Positions 37,697 to 49,714 of a DNA stretch of 64,000 bases are shown here, piece after piece (position 1 is the stretch's first letter; each line of letters begins with the position of its first letter). The notes under the pieces were generated by a model. It did not search any database and was not told the origin of the DNA. It saw only the letters and a program-made list of their open reading frames with translations. Position numbers and translations under genes: made by a program. Source of the stretch: Vitis vinifera (taxonomy: Eukaryota > Streptophyta > Magnoliopsida > Vitales > Vitaceae); the NCBI RefSeq assembly GCF_030704535.1, contig NC_081811.1, positions 795,501 through 859,500 of the forward strand, written 5' to 3'.

Positions 37697-37725
<29 letters not shown>
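37697..37725. repeat. (AT)n microsatellite
   Basis: About 14 AT units. Related shorter AT runs lie at about 37825 and, in the second copy, at about 41060. Confidence 0.9.
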
Positions 37726-37729
<4 letters not shown>

Positions 37730-38129
37730 TGCAATAATATTATTCTTTAGAATAATATCTATGCATATCATATGAAGTTTTGACTATATTTATTAATTTT
37801 CAGTTTTTTTTACTTAATCAAAATTATATATATATATATATAATCAAATATGCAATAATATTATTCTTTAGAATAATATCTATGTATATTATATGAATTT
37901 TTTACTATATTTATTAATTTTCAATTTTTTTTACTTAATCAAAATTTTATAATTTTTATTTTTTAAGAACCCATTATCAAATACATTTAAAAAAAATAAA
38001 AATTAGAAAATAAAAACTATTTTCAGAAAAAAGAAAATAGGAGGTAAAATTAAACACGTTTTTCAAACTAATGGCAATCTAAATGTTAAAAAAATACAAT
38101 TTCCCTAAATCATCCTCATTTTTTCTTAA

Positions 38130-41100
38130 GACCTAAAATTAGGATGCACATTTCTCCCTTATGTAGTTAATTTGTACTTCAATAGAATGGAAATCAATTA
38201 AAAATGATAAGTAATAATGCAATTTTTTTTCAATTAAAATTTTCTGAAAAAAAAAACAATTAAAGTAACAAAACAAGCAAATAATAAAGCAAGAAAATAA
38301 AGAATAAAGAGAAGAAAAAAACGAACTCTTTTTATAATGGTTCGATAATCCACCTACGTCTACTTTTCTTCATCTTCTAACCAAGTGAGGGTTTTAGTTA
38401 TCACTAAGTTTTTAAAGCCAAAAGTCTTCAACCTTCTTACACTTGCATTCATCAGTTCCAATGGATATTACAATCCTTTCAAGTTTTTTACCAACTTAAG
38501 TCGATTTTACTAGGAATCCTGGATTGCTCTGTTTCCTAGCCTTAGAACCTATACGTGCATGCATCTATCTTAGGCTTCTATGGATTTAACATAGTAGAAA
38601 ATTATAGTTATAAAAACCAGAACAGATATTAGATCTAAATGTTAAAATTCTTACCTGCAATTTGAATGTTCCTAGATAATTTCCAAGCTTATAAAAATGT
38701 TGAAAAATGTCGTAGCAATCGTCTCCTCCGTGTTCTTCCACTCAATCTCTCCTCACATGGGTCTAAGCACAAGAAAATTGTGGGTTTTTCTCTTTTTCCT
38801 TGATATTGACTAAGATTTCTCATTGGTAACTTTTTGGAAAACAAAAATGGCAAAAGTTTAAATTCTTAACCCCTAAAGGGGTTTATATAGGGCTCCTTAT
38901 GAACTTAAGTGACTTGAGCCTAAACTGGGTGTGGGTCACCTAATCCATTCCATTTAGGTCCTAATTGATTAATTAGTCTCATTAGGCTCCAATTAATAAA
39001 TTAGTCTCATTAAATTTTAATTAATTAATTAGTTCAATCCAAAAAGTTAATATAAAATCTAGTAAAACCTTATATTTTTACCAAAATGCATTTATGCACA
39101 TTTATGAATCAAAAACTCAAATCCCTTAAATAAAATATGTCTTTATGAATTAGGAGCTCGAGCAGGTATCGTTGGGACTCATAGGAAAATATCGATTTCC
39201 TTATAATCTAATTCTAAAGCTAACTCAATACTACACTAAAGAGAATCAATTTCACTCCTATATCCTATGAAATTACAAGTTAAAACTTAGAGGGGTGTTT
39301 AGTAAAACTTAATACTTATTACTTACTGACTTAAGTTAACTTTAAGTTAAATTATACTTAAGTTGTTAACTTTAAGTTAAATTATACTTAAGTTATTAAT
39401 TTAAAATTTATTACTTATTCTTACTTTAAGTATTAAGGTTGTTTGATAAAATTAACTTAAAACATATTTTAAATTATCAAATTAACATATTTATCATCAT
39501 AAATTATAACTAAGGAAAAAGAGGGTTGTAATAGTGAAGGTTGTGGAATAGCAAAGGAAATTGTGGAGATAATTAGGGCAAATGAAAGTAAAAAAACTAA
39601 AATGAAGACGTGAACTTAAAAATAAGGTAATTGTTTTTACTTAATACTTAAAGATGTTTTTGACTTTAAATCATATCATTAAGTTATTTTACCAAACATA
39701 CTTAATTTACTTAATAACTTAAATTAAGTTATTAAGTTGGTTTACTAAACACTTAGTAGGTCTGTAACTTATTATATATTGTATGCAAACTCCCCATGAA
39801 TTGAAGTCTATAATCTAATAAGGTAGTTCTACTAACCCATCAAGATTACTTCTTTAATCATTGACTTATAGATTGTCATATTATGTGGTCAATTGATATA
39901 CTCTAACTCATAAAAAGCATATATCAAATTCTACTTAAGGAATTAATATGATTACAAATTTCATAATCATATGTCTTTTAGATCACTCAATGAGACACAT
40001 TATCTCATTCCCATAGGATATTATTGTACATGTATTGAGCAAGTTTGACTGGTCCTCAATTGGGAAAGTCTAACCAATTAAATTGAATTCCTAATCAAAT
40101 CGATCGATTCAAGGTATCCTTGACCAATTAAGCTAAAACCAACCTAAAAAGCTTCTAAACTAAATCCTAATTTTCCAATAGTTTGAGCAATTTATTTTAA
40201 AACTTTTATATGATATTTTTTAAAGAATTTAGCATAAGATTTTGAGGTAAAAAGCAAATTCATCCATTTTAAAGATAAAAACCTTTATAAGCTTAGGTAT
40301 GGATGATTTAAAGAATCTTTGAAATGCATGAAAAATAAATATGTTTAACCCTAATTGCATCTATAAGAACCATCTTAGAGTATTTTCCTAAGCACTTAGT
40401 CTTCAAGGGATCCAAAACTCCATGCTTTTAGTGTATTTTCACAGTGATTGAGCTTTCTTTGAAAATTCTTCTAAATTTGAGAACTTCACTTGATTTAAAT
40501 CATTTGTAAGTTTAACCTTTATTTTGTAATCATCAAAACTCAATGAGAAAAACCCTAATGCTAATATAAAGTGTGTATATATCATTTACCATTTCAAATA
40601 TGTACATGTAAATTTTAAAAGAAAATTTTATTTTAACAAGAAAAAATAATGGTATTTTTATTATAAAAAAAAAAAAAAAGCCAAAAAATATGGAGCATTA
40701 AATTTCCAAGTTTGAAACACGAACAAAGACCAAGTTTGAAAATATGTTTATACACTTCCTTTTTCTAGAAACTTAAGTCAAAAAATGAAAATATCAATTC
40801 ATTGTTATCAGAATTTTCTCAAAAGTTGAAAACACATAATTGAATAGACCAATAATATAAAAAGAATATTAATATGATAAATATAAAAGAAACATGAATA
40901 TAAATAAAATAATTAGATAAGAAATAATATATCATTTTAAATACTATTTATCTATTATGTTTTATTTATTAGATTATACTTATTATAAATGGGCATATTG
41001 TTGTATTAAAAAATTATATTATTTTAAAATAAAAATAAAGTAAAGAACATAATAAAAATAATATATATATATATAAATATGCACTAACATTATTCTTTAG

Positions 41101-41380
41101 AATAATATGTATGCATATTATATAAAGTTTTACTATATTTATTAATTTTCAGTATTTTTTGCTTAATCATAATTCATAATTTTTATTTTTTAAAAACCAC
41201 TTTCATTTTTTTTAATTAAACACATTAAAAAAAACTTTAAATAGAGAAAAAAACTATTTTCAGAAATAAGAAAATAGAAGGTAAAATTAGAAAATGTTTT
41301 TCAAATTAATGATAATCTAAATATTAAAAAATATATTTTCCCTAAATCATCCTCATCTTTTCTTAAGATCTAAATATAGA
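38130..41380 (-). mobile_element. Fossil LTR-derived sequence, second tandem copy
   Basis: It aligns along its length with 33560-38130 (shared landmarks include GAATGGAAATCAATTAAAAA, CATGGGTCTA(G/A)GCACAAGAA and AAATATGGAGC(A/G)TT) but is about 1.3 kb shorter, partly because it lacks the 276-bp MITE. It contains the second copy of the older MITE. It is broken, with no coding capacity. Divergence between the copies is roughly 10% by eye, so the duplication is not recent. Confidence 0.6.
39291..39752. mobile_element. Tourist-like MITE, second copy
   Basis: Counterpart of the element at 34726-35129, with ends GGGGTGTTTAGTAAAACTT and, inverted, AGTGTTTAGTAAACCAAC. It carries a small internal duplication of an AACTTTAAGTTAAATTATAC phrase. 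Confidence 0.7.
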
Positions 41381-43520
41381 AAGATAATTTTTCTTGAAAT
41401 TTTTTCTTCTCACTATTTTTCAAAAATCAAACATAATCTTAATGTTAAAATTGTTGAACAAAATTGATCAAAGAAATTTAAGGAAAATTATTTGGATTTG
41501 ATAATCATTTGTAGTCTACATATTAAAACAAGAATCTTGATATAATATTTTCAAAATTTTCCAATTATATTGGAAGTGTATAAAATCAAACAACCTGCAT
41601 AGTACATACTATTTTAAGAACTACACAAACCAACATAGCCTCTTAGTTCCAAACCATGGGAGCTAGGCATCTGAACCACCCTGATGCCCAATAATTCTTC
41701 AACACTGATTTTCTCACTGGGCTATGGAATCGCAGAAAAGTCATCTATATAAATATACAGTCCCACTAAGCCTTGCCGATAGGGCAGGATACCCCATAGC
41801 CCTAGGCTCCCCACTGCCCTCTATTGTGAGTGTTAGGCAGCTTGGGTCCCTACCTTCAAATTGGCTTCCCTCCATAGGTGTTACCAAAGGAACATACACA
41901 TGCATTTTAGGGTTATTTTATACATGGGAATATTCCCACAAATGGCATGAAAAAATCCCAGTGAGGGTCCCCTCAACATGTGTCCTTCACCAAGGATGAA
42001 GACATAATGAATCCCTTAGAAAAAGGTTTGGAGAATCAAATCTGATAGGATACTAATGTTAAACAGGGTGTAGGGAGCTTTTCTAACAGGAAGAAGAGAT
42101 GTGTCAAGGCAAGCTTCAACCAACCCATCAAAGGAAACAGAAGATGATTCTATAATTTCTTCAAAAAAGTAAGAAAAGAAGTATCAACATTTCTACCTAC
42201 TTTAACATCAAGATAGCTTTATTAGAGGACATAATATACATTACAGGTTTAAATTCTATGAATTTAATTAAGCTTTTAAGAATATTAGTTATCCAACATG
42301 GTATCAAGGATTTCATGTGATCAAAGTTCATGCAACTTAGAAAATATCGATTCATTCTTACTAGAAGAACAAAAAATAACAACAATTTTACACATATAAT
42401 CTTAGCATAATTTGTGGATTTTCGTACTAATGAATGATATGATTAAATATCTTTTTAGAAAGGAATATAATTTCATTTGTTGAATTTTAAATGGTCACGG
42501 TCTAAAATCGTGAGTAAATAATAAATGTTGTACTTTTAATGAGACCGCGAACAATGTGATTATCATAATAGCAAGACAAATAAATTTAGAAAAATGTATG
42601 AACAAAATGTAAATCCTTCAATATTTAGAAAAAAAAAAATTACATGTTATACCAACCATTCGAAGAGGCAATTAAAAAAAAAAACCATTAATTTTTCACA
42701 TTAACTTCTATTTATTTTAACCTCAAAGAGAATATACCATGCTAAAGGGTTTATAAAAATAGATTTTAATAAATTGATTTCTTATTTAATCTTTCAATTT
42801 CTAAAAATACCTATTATATATTTGCAAGCTCTTTTGATGTTTTCTTAATAGATATTGAGATTCATGAACCCTATTATACATTTGCAAGCCCAATCCCATA
42901 TGATGATTCCAATGAATAAAAAAAATTATCCTCAAACTCATTATTTTGAAGTGATTAAACTACACATCAAGAAGCTAGGTTTATAATATTGAAGGCCACA
43001 GAGATTCAAGTGCTTTTTTTTTCCTTCCTTTTTTTTTTTTTCTTTTGTCCCTTTTACTAGTTTTATATTCTTGTATGGTTGATGCCAGGATTAAAGTATG
43101 TGTCACAAAGGCAAGAAAAATGGTAATAAATAATACCAAAAAATGGGAATGTAAAGAGATCTCTACAGACATGAGGAGAAGAGATAAGATGAGATCTCAA
43201 AAGCACCAATCAGGATTAGAGATGATTTCTGTCACTTAAAACCCTAACAATGACATCTTCTTGTTGTTAAGATTCCCTGTCAAAACTTGACACACAGAAA
43301 AATAAAATAAAAAAAGGGCAACAGAAGAATATTAATACTTGAGAAATTAATAGGAGGAATTATACTGTGAAAACATAGGGAGAGAAGAGCAAATTGTGGG
43401 TACCCAGATGAGCAGAAATCAAGTTGTAAGGAAATGATCATGAACAAACCTTAATATGGGGGGGTTTTGAGAAACCCTAATGAGCAAGGTGGAATAGGGT
43501 TTTATGATAATTAGGGTTTT
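41381..43520. other. Intergenic DNA with a GC-richer island at 41.64-42.06 kb
   Basis: Most is AT-rich and featureless. At 41640-42060 composition changes abruptly: a TCTATATAAATATAC TATA-like motif (about 41741) is followed by C-rich sequence with a 91-codon plus-strand frame (41724-41999) of no recognisable family. It may be a decayed gene piece or a non-coding transcript. Confidence 0.4.
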
Positions 43521-43524
43521 TCGT

Positions 43525-43625
43525 GACCCCATCAACAGGTGAGGCTACCACATGATCTGATCTTTCCTTGACTTGTATAGGGAAGTTGAGATCATGCTGG
43601 CAGCTTCAACTGCTACTGGTGCACG
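43525..43625 (-). ncRNA. MIR167: MIR167 precursor (miR167c-type mature sequence)
   Basis: The minus strand at 43608-43588 reads TGAAGCTGCCAGCATGATCT followed by C, a 21-nt miR167 variant. Its partner (star) arm at about 43561-43538 contains CAGATCATGTGGTAGCCTCA, which pairs with it to leave a short loop. The hairpin is therefore orthodox: mature on the 5' arm, star on the 3' arm. Family role: miR167 directs cleavage of ARF6 and ARF8 auxin-response factor mRNAs. The terminal C agrees with the grape miR167c sequence as I recall it. The 5' region of the primary transcript probably includes the GA tract above 43640. Confidence 0.95.
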
Positions 43626-43640
43626 TAAAGCAAGTAAGCC

Positions 43641-43643
<3 letters not shown>

Positions 43644-43690
<47 letters not shown>
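43644..43690. repeat. (GA)n microsatellite upstream of the first MIR167
   Basis: About 20 GA units with one G interruption, 36 bases beyond the mature miRNA on its 5' side. A TATAAATAG motif lies further out at 43749-43757 but is oriented to the plus strand. Confidence 0.95.
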
Positions 43691-43759
43691 GTTTCATCTG
43701 CTCTATCATAATATGCATTGATGCAAGAGAAGAAGAGAGGGGAGGGGGTATAAATAGAG

Positions 43760-46700
43760 GCCAAGAAGATGTCATCTGCTTTTGTTTAAAGTCTTCTTGG
43801 CCATTTTATTATTGCTTTAGGGACTGAAAAAGCTTAAGCAACATAATAAATTATACAAGGGGAAGAGAGAGAGAGAAAGAAGTGGTCCAATGAGAGACAA
43901 ATTCAATATTATCGAACCCAGGCCACCACCATGCAGACAAGCTTGTGAGAGTTTCTAAAACTTCCCCAGAGACTTTATTAACTTTAGGTGAGAGGCCACT
44001 CTCATCCATCTGTGTCTCTCATGAACCCAAAAGTGGTGTAATACACTGGGAGTTCATAGGGGGACCATTTCAGTGGCTTCTTAGATGTAGGACTAAGGAA
44101 AGCAAGGCATCTCTCTCTCTCTTTCTCTCTCTCTCCCTCCCTGAATTTGCTCAGTTATAATAGCTTTTCAATTTGTTTATAAACAAGAAAATGCCATTTG
44201 TTGGAATCTGGCTGTGCTATATCTAATGGGTGTCAGCTACACATAAAAAGTAGTTTGTAATGACTCTACTGTGAATTAAGAAATGCTTGGGAGTCTAATC
44301 CTAAAGTGAAACATTCTTGTAGAGGCAATTAAGAAAATGATATATTCTTCTAAAAAGCTATTATGATTTTGACATCCTGTTCTCTTTTCTCTTGTTTGGA
44401 TCCCTTTGGTAGGTTTCTGCAGACGGAACCAATAGATGCATGCAGAGTCATCCCCATTTCCCTGTATCCAAAAAGTAGAAAAGATTGTATTTTAACCAAA
44501 AGTTTCCCAACAATTTGGCTTCAATGGGCTACTCTTAATCATCCCATACATCATCATAGCTTCATAATTTTACACATTTTTTAATACCCCACCTGCTTTT
44601 TCTTTCCCATTTAATATTCACATCGTTGGAAAAGCCAATAAAAGTACAATTATTTCACTTCATTTGTGGGCAAATGTGGCATTGCAGAATGGTGGTTGTG
44701 TTTTTAAATTCATCATAAGATAAGACTTTTCTCTTCCACCTTCATTAGTTGGTAAAGAGTGATATTTAAATTTTATAACTTTTTATTTTTTATTTTTTGT
44801 TTCTCTAAGTGAAGAAAATGCATATAAATGTCCATGATCCCACAAATAATTCTATATATTTCAAGTAATCATCCGATTTAAAAATAATTTGGAAAATATT
44901 TCGTATTTCTTGTGAGTAAACTCTAATAAAAGAGTTCTACTTAAAACAAATAAGCACATCCGATCTAATAGAAGTATTTTATCGTTTCTAGACTAATACC
45001 GATTCAACCCATTTCATGAATTAGATTTTTTATTTTATACATAATTCAAATTAATGATAAGCTCCATCTTAATAAGGCCTTTCATCAAGTCAAGATCTTC
45101 TTAATGGGGTGTTTTATCATATCAACTACTCAAGAGATCATAGGTTTTTCCCTTGTTGCCCAGCAATAACCTTGGAAATAGAACCCTTAATTTTTTATTT
45201 CCATAAGACTAAATTTTTTTAAATATATCTTCATTGCTTTTGAAATGAGCCTACTGATAGCTACTTTGTTGTGTAAGATCATCTTTAAGATTCCACTTTA
45301 TCATTATTGTTATTCTTTTGTGTAGACTTCAATTATTACCATCTCTATTATTTCCCCTTTCTTTTCTATATTGGTTCCATCATGGTTGTAAAACAAAGTA
45401 ATCATTAATCCATTTTCATCTTATATATATATATATTAAAGTTTGTTATGATTTGTTAGTACAATTCCATCCCAACATGCTTTTTATTTAGTTGAGAGGA
45501 GTATAATTGAGTTTAACTGAAATTAGTATTGACTTGTATAATGGGTTTAATAAATAAATAATTTTTTTTAATTAATTTGTATAATACGAATATGACCTAA
45601 ATTGACCAATTTAATAATCTCGCTAATTAACCTAATTAAAACTTTAAAATATTTAATTCATATTTGATTCACTTTAAATTTATTTTTAAATGAAAAAATC
45701 AATTAAAACATAAACATATTTGATGAGTTAAAAGACTTGATTATTAAATAGAATAATCTGATTATTAAATTAATTAAATGGGTTAAATATGTTACATGAT
45801 GTGATACATGTTTAATAGTTGAATACTATTTGGATTGATGTTTTTTATACTACTATTATTCATGTCAAATTTGGGTTATCCTATGTTGCAAAATACCTAA
45901 GTTTTAACATAAGATAAATACGACTCATTAACACAAATTGTTAACCTTACTTTATACTTTATAAACTCTTATAATAGGAGTCTACTTTATAAGATATATT
46001 CCTCTTGCAGGTATGAAATAACATCGTTGTTATGATATCATGTCTACATGAGATCGCAAGATCTACTAAAAAACTCGATCAAACTTTCACATCGAGATGT
46101 AATCGTTTGCGATGAATTGCTTTTTCTTATATTGCTTACACCAGATTTAAAAGAATTTTTTATAATTTTAAAATACACTTATGTTATTAAAATAAAATAA
46201 AAGTTCACTATATACATAATGCCGAAAACGCAACCAATGTCAAACTCTAAATGATGTAGTGGTTATACACAAAAGAAGGGGGCTTTTCAACAAATGAAAA
46301 TCAATCCATGTGTGCTCAACAAATCTTCTCTTTATTTTGTCTTACAAGATCCATTTGAAGCAAAAAGAAACCCAGATCATATGAAAGACCCACCATGAAT
46401 TAATGAAGTAGTTAGCAGACTGCTAAGACATAATTAAGGCAAATCAATTAACTGTACATGAAGTAGACAGCAAGAGGGGGCATTTTGGAAACAAAGTCTT
46501 GATTATTTTGATACTGTTCATACTTCATGATGCAATGAATGAGGCTAACAACTCAGATCCCAAAAAATAAACTGTGGGCTAATGTGACTTTTGCCTACCC
46601 ATATGTTTCTCATTCCACTTTTCCAAGAAGAAGGTGGTGAGATATCAACTATTGGCTACTCCATTATTTATGGGAAGTTATTATATGATTAATATTAGGT

Positions 46701-48690
46701 TTATTCATTAATTAATAGTTTATATATATATATATATGAAAGGTCCTACATTTGTCTAACAAAATTTGTGCATCATAATTACCATTATTTCTAATAAAAA
46801 TATTTCTAAAATACATTTTCAAAAGTAAAATTCAATCACACCACACCAATCACTTCTACTACTATTAAATGCAACAATTATTTCTAACTCTACTACCATT
46901 AAACACTATCCCACACATTCCTAAAACTTAACTATAAAAGCCTTGAGTTAATAGCTATCCTTAATGTTAAATTACAACTTTTCTAAAATCTTAAATATGC
47001 ACGTTATAATCTTAACCTATCAATTTTTCTAAAAGCTTAAATATCCGAACCCACAATCATCAAGTGGATTTAACTTACAATTAGGGTTACTTAACCCAAA
47101 AATTTGTTAATAAGAATGAATATAAGTTGGGGGGCATATTTTATTGGGGAATCATGATAAAGAAATTAAGAATGAATATAAATATTCAAAACACAGCCTT
47201 ACGTATATACAAATGCTTGGGGAAGAGAAAGGTCAACAACATTCATGAAAGGTCATACATATGGGTGATAGGTGTTGCTGTGGTTGCAGGTCGTCCCTCA
47301 GCAGTTTTGAGACCCCGTGAAGGCAAGTATCTCCCCCACTTTCCTTCACCCCCCCACCACTTTATCTGAAAACAACATTACCCCAACATGTGATCTCGAG
47401 GAGACTCATTATGTCCTTTAGCTGGATTTGATTTTTCCTTTTAGAAACAACAAGGGACTTGTTTTGCAAGAATATGGCATAATACATAAAACCATTGAAA
47501 AATTCACTAACAAATGAAAAAACATGTGGATTTCAATGCTTCAACAACTTTAAACTTTTGAAATCTGAACCATTCAAAATGTACGAAACTTGGATTACAC
47601 CCATGACATAATGAAACTTATTGATAATCCCCAGGTAAAGGAAAAAAAAGTATCTTTCAAAAGTATCTTTCAAGAGATTCGAGTTACACCCATGACAAAA
47701 TCTAACACTAATAATAGCTTGTGGATGAGCCCTAAGCATTGGATAAAAGTAGCTTTTAATAGTGTGTTCACACCCTAAACCCATTTTTAGGGTTAATCAA
47801 TTGACAGGAAAACCATGCAGACACGTGAAAATATAAATTAAAAAAATAGTAATTTAGCCGTCCCCAGTATCGTTAATAGACGTGATTACAAAATTAATGG
47901 AATAATAAGAAAATCATATGGTTTTGAAAATAGGACCATCCCTTCCCTCAGACCCATGATGAGTACAGCTTTCTGATTAATTCGTTACATTGAAACTGCT
48001 GACATTGGACCGTTTGAGATAGACATTACACTTTTCAGCCTTTTCACTTTTGATGAATTTAGATTGCATATAGAGACAAGAACCAGAACCATCTGCTCTC
48101 AACCACACTATTTACTTGCCACAAATGGCTTGTTTTGCTAGATTTCATGGTATATATACATATTCTGAGAAAGTTGAAACATGCCATATCATCAAATGCA
48201 GGACAAGAAATGATGTTTTTCTGCTTCGAGTATAAAGGGAAATCCAGTGACCCATCAGGGTTATGTTACAATGTTCGTTTAGAGTACTACCCAGCAGCTG
48301 ATGATTGCTGAACAGCACAGTGGTGGCAAGAGATGAAAACCTAGAGGTTGAAAACACCAAGAAACTGAGGAATCCATCTGGGGTTTTTCATTGCACTGCA
48401 GCTTCCTTCCAAACAAGCATATACATACAGGCATATATTTCACATGGGGAATCAGTACTATTTGATTCCAAGATTCATGTAGGCAGAAATTAATAGCAAT
48501 CATGGGAAAACCGTTAGATGGGCAACACAAAAACAAAGTAATAATATTAAAAAAAAAAAGGTTAGAAATTAACAGACTAGGTAAGGAGCTTAGGGCAAGG
48601 AATATACTCACAGTGATTGTTCTATTGCTTTCTTGTTCTTGTTTATCCTGTTTTGCTTTGAGAATTGAATGATGTTTGGAATTTTCTGGG
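43760..48690. other. Intergenic region between the two MIR167 loci
   Basis: No protein gene is supported. It contains CT-rich runs (44110-44140), AT tracts (45425-45438, 46720-46736) and a local duplication near 47590-47700 (TTACACCCATGACA repeated). Part of 47.9-48.7 kb probably belongs to the second MIR167 primary transcript or its 3' flank. Confidence 0.45.
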
Positions 48691-48699
48691 GCCTCAAGA

Positions 48700-48806
48700 A
48701 GGAAGGAGTGAGGCTGTCAGGGCATGACCTAGCTAGGGTTAGCTCTGATCTCTCTCTTTCTCTGTATCCCTAGCCAAAGCTAGATCATGCTGGCAGCTTC
48801 ACTTAT
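48700..48806 (-). ncRNA. MIR167: MIR167 precursor (mature sequence ending in A)
   Basis: The minus strand at 48801-48781 reads TGAAGCTGCCAGCATGATCT followed by A, the common 21-nt miR167 form. The opposite arm, about 48731-48707 (CTAGGTCATGCCCTGACAGC), pairs with it with two internal mismatches, one G:U pair and a two-base bulge. The loop of about 50 nt is rich in AGAGA. Mature is on the 5' arm. It probably corresponds to one of the grape MIR167b/d/e genes. A minus-strand TATA box about 560 bases upstream fits its promoter. Confidence 0.95.
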
Positions 48807-49363
48807 TCCCTTGGAGACTCTGTTGCAACTTGACAAAGATTATTAGGTCAACTTCTTGGGCATATGATGTTATGATAAGGGAGAAACCCTAGATGGTTAT
48901 TCATCATGAGAGTGATGAACCTAAAAGCACCTTCAGTTACAGAAGAAAAGGGTCTTCATGCACTCAGATGGAGCAAGAAAATACAAGAAAAACTCAGATG
49001 TGCTCACATGGCGAGACAGCGTGTAGGAGAAAGCCATCAGAGGCATAACTTTTGCAAGAGAAAATGAACAGAATCATTGTGATAAACTAAAGAACTACCC
49101 TTTCGTCTTAGAATTGCCCTCTAAAGTACCAATACCCTCAAAACAAGGCAAATCATAGGTTAGAGAGCCCAGTTTGGTGAAACTGCATATAGATCAATAT
49201 ACAGAAGGAGAGAAAAAGAGAAGATAATATGAAAACCCTAATGGAAAAGGAAAACTCAGGAAGAAAAAAAACCATCCATTTATGAGGAAAGAAACCCTAA
49301 GAACATGAGAGAGGTTGATAATGATGATGGTGGTGGATTTAGAGAACCCATTGGAGATTGTGA

Positions 49364-49371
49364 TATTTATA
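49364..49371 (-). promoter_or_regulatory. TATA box of the second MIR167 gene
   Basis: On the minus strand the sequence reads CCTATAAATATC, a textbook plant TATA box. Transcription would start near 49335, giving a 5' leader of about 530 nt before the hairpin. Confidence 0.6.
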
Positions 49372-49672
49372 GGAGATTTAGGGACAGATGTGAAAGAAGC
49401 TGATAAAGAGAAGCGTAAAGAGACACAACCCACATTGGAAAACAGTGAAATAAAGAGGAAGCAGCATGTGGGCAGCTAAGAGAGAAAGAGACAGTGAGTG
49501 GTGTGAACACAGCTCAGAAGGCTATAGGGGTGTAGATGTATCATCTAGGCTCATAGAGTTATTTACACGGGGGCTTAGGGTCACAGGTGGTGGAAATATA
49601 GGGCGGCATGGCAGAGGAGTGTGGGGGGTTGCTCTCAAATCTCACGGGACATAGAGAGAAAAGACAGGCATT

Positions 49673-49674
<2 letters not shown>

Positions 49675-49709
<35 letters not shown>
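49675..49709. repeat. (GA)n microsatellite
   Basis: About 17 GA units, about 300 bases upstream of the MIR167 TATA box. GA/CT-rich tracts in this position often act as GAGA-type elements in plants; function here is inference. Confidence 0.9.

Positions 49710-49714
<5 letters not shown>

Larger units (their letters stand above)
33560..38130 (-). mobile_element. Fossil LTR-derived sequence, first tandem copy
   Basis: This 4.6-kb unit recurs, diverged, at about 38130-41380. Read on the minus strand it resembles the LTR of a Copia-like retroelement: a TGTTGGGATAGAATCC start at 35946, and further along the GGACATAGGCGGATTGCTGAACC-type region typical of plant LTR R-U5. I saw no retroelement protein in it. 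It is old and broken many times over. It carries Tourist-like MITEs. The family name is tentative, and the LTR's other end is not fixed. Confidence 0.55.

Noticed and set aside
43749-43757. TATAAATAG as the promoter of the first MIR167
   Set aside because: The motif is oriented to the plus strand whereas the hairpin is on the minus strand; it was not used as evidence for that promoter.
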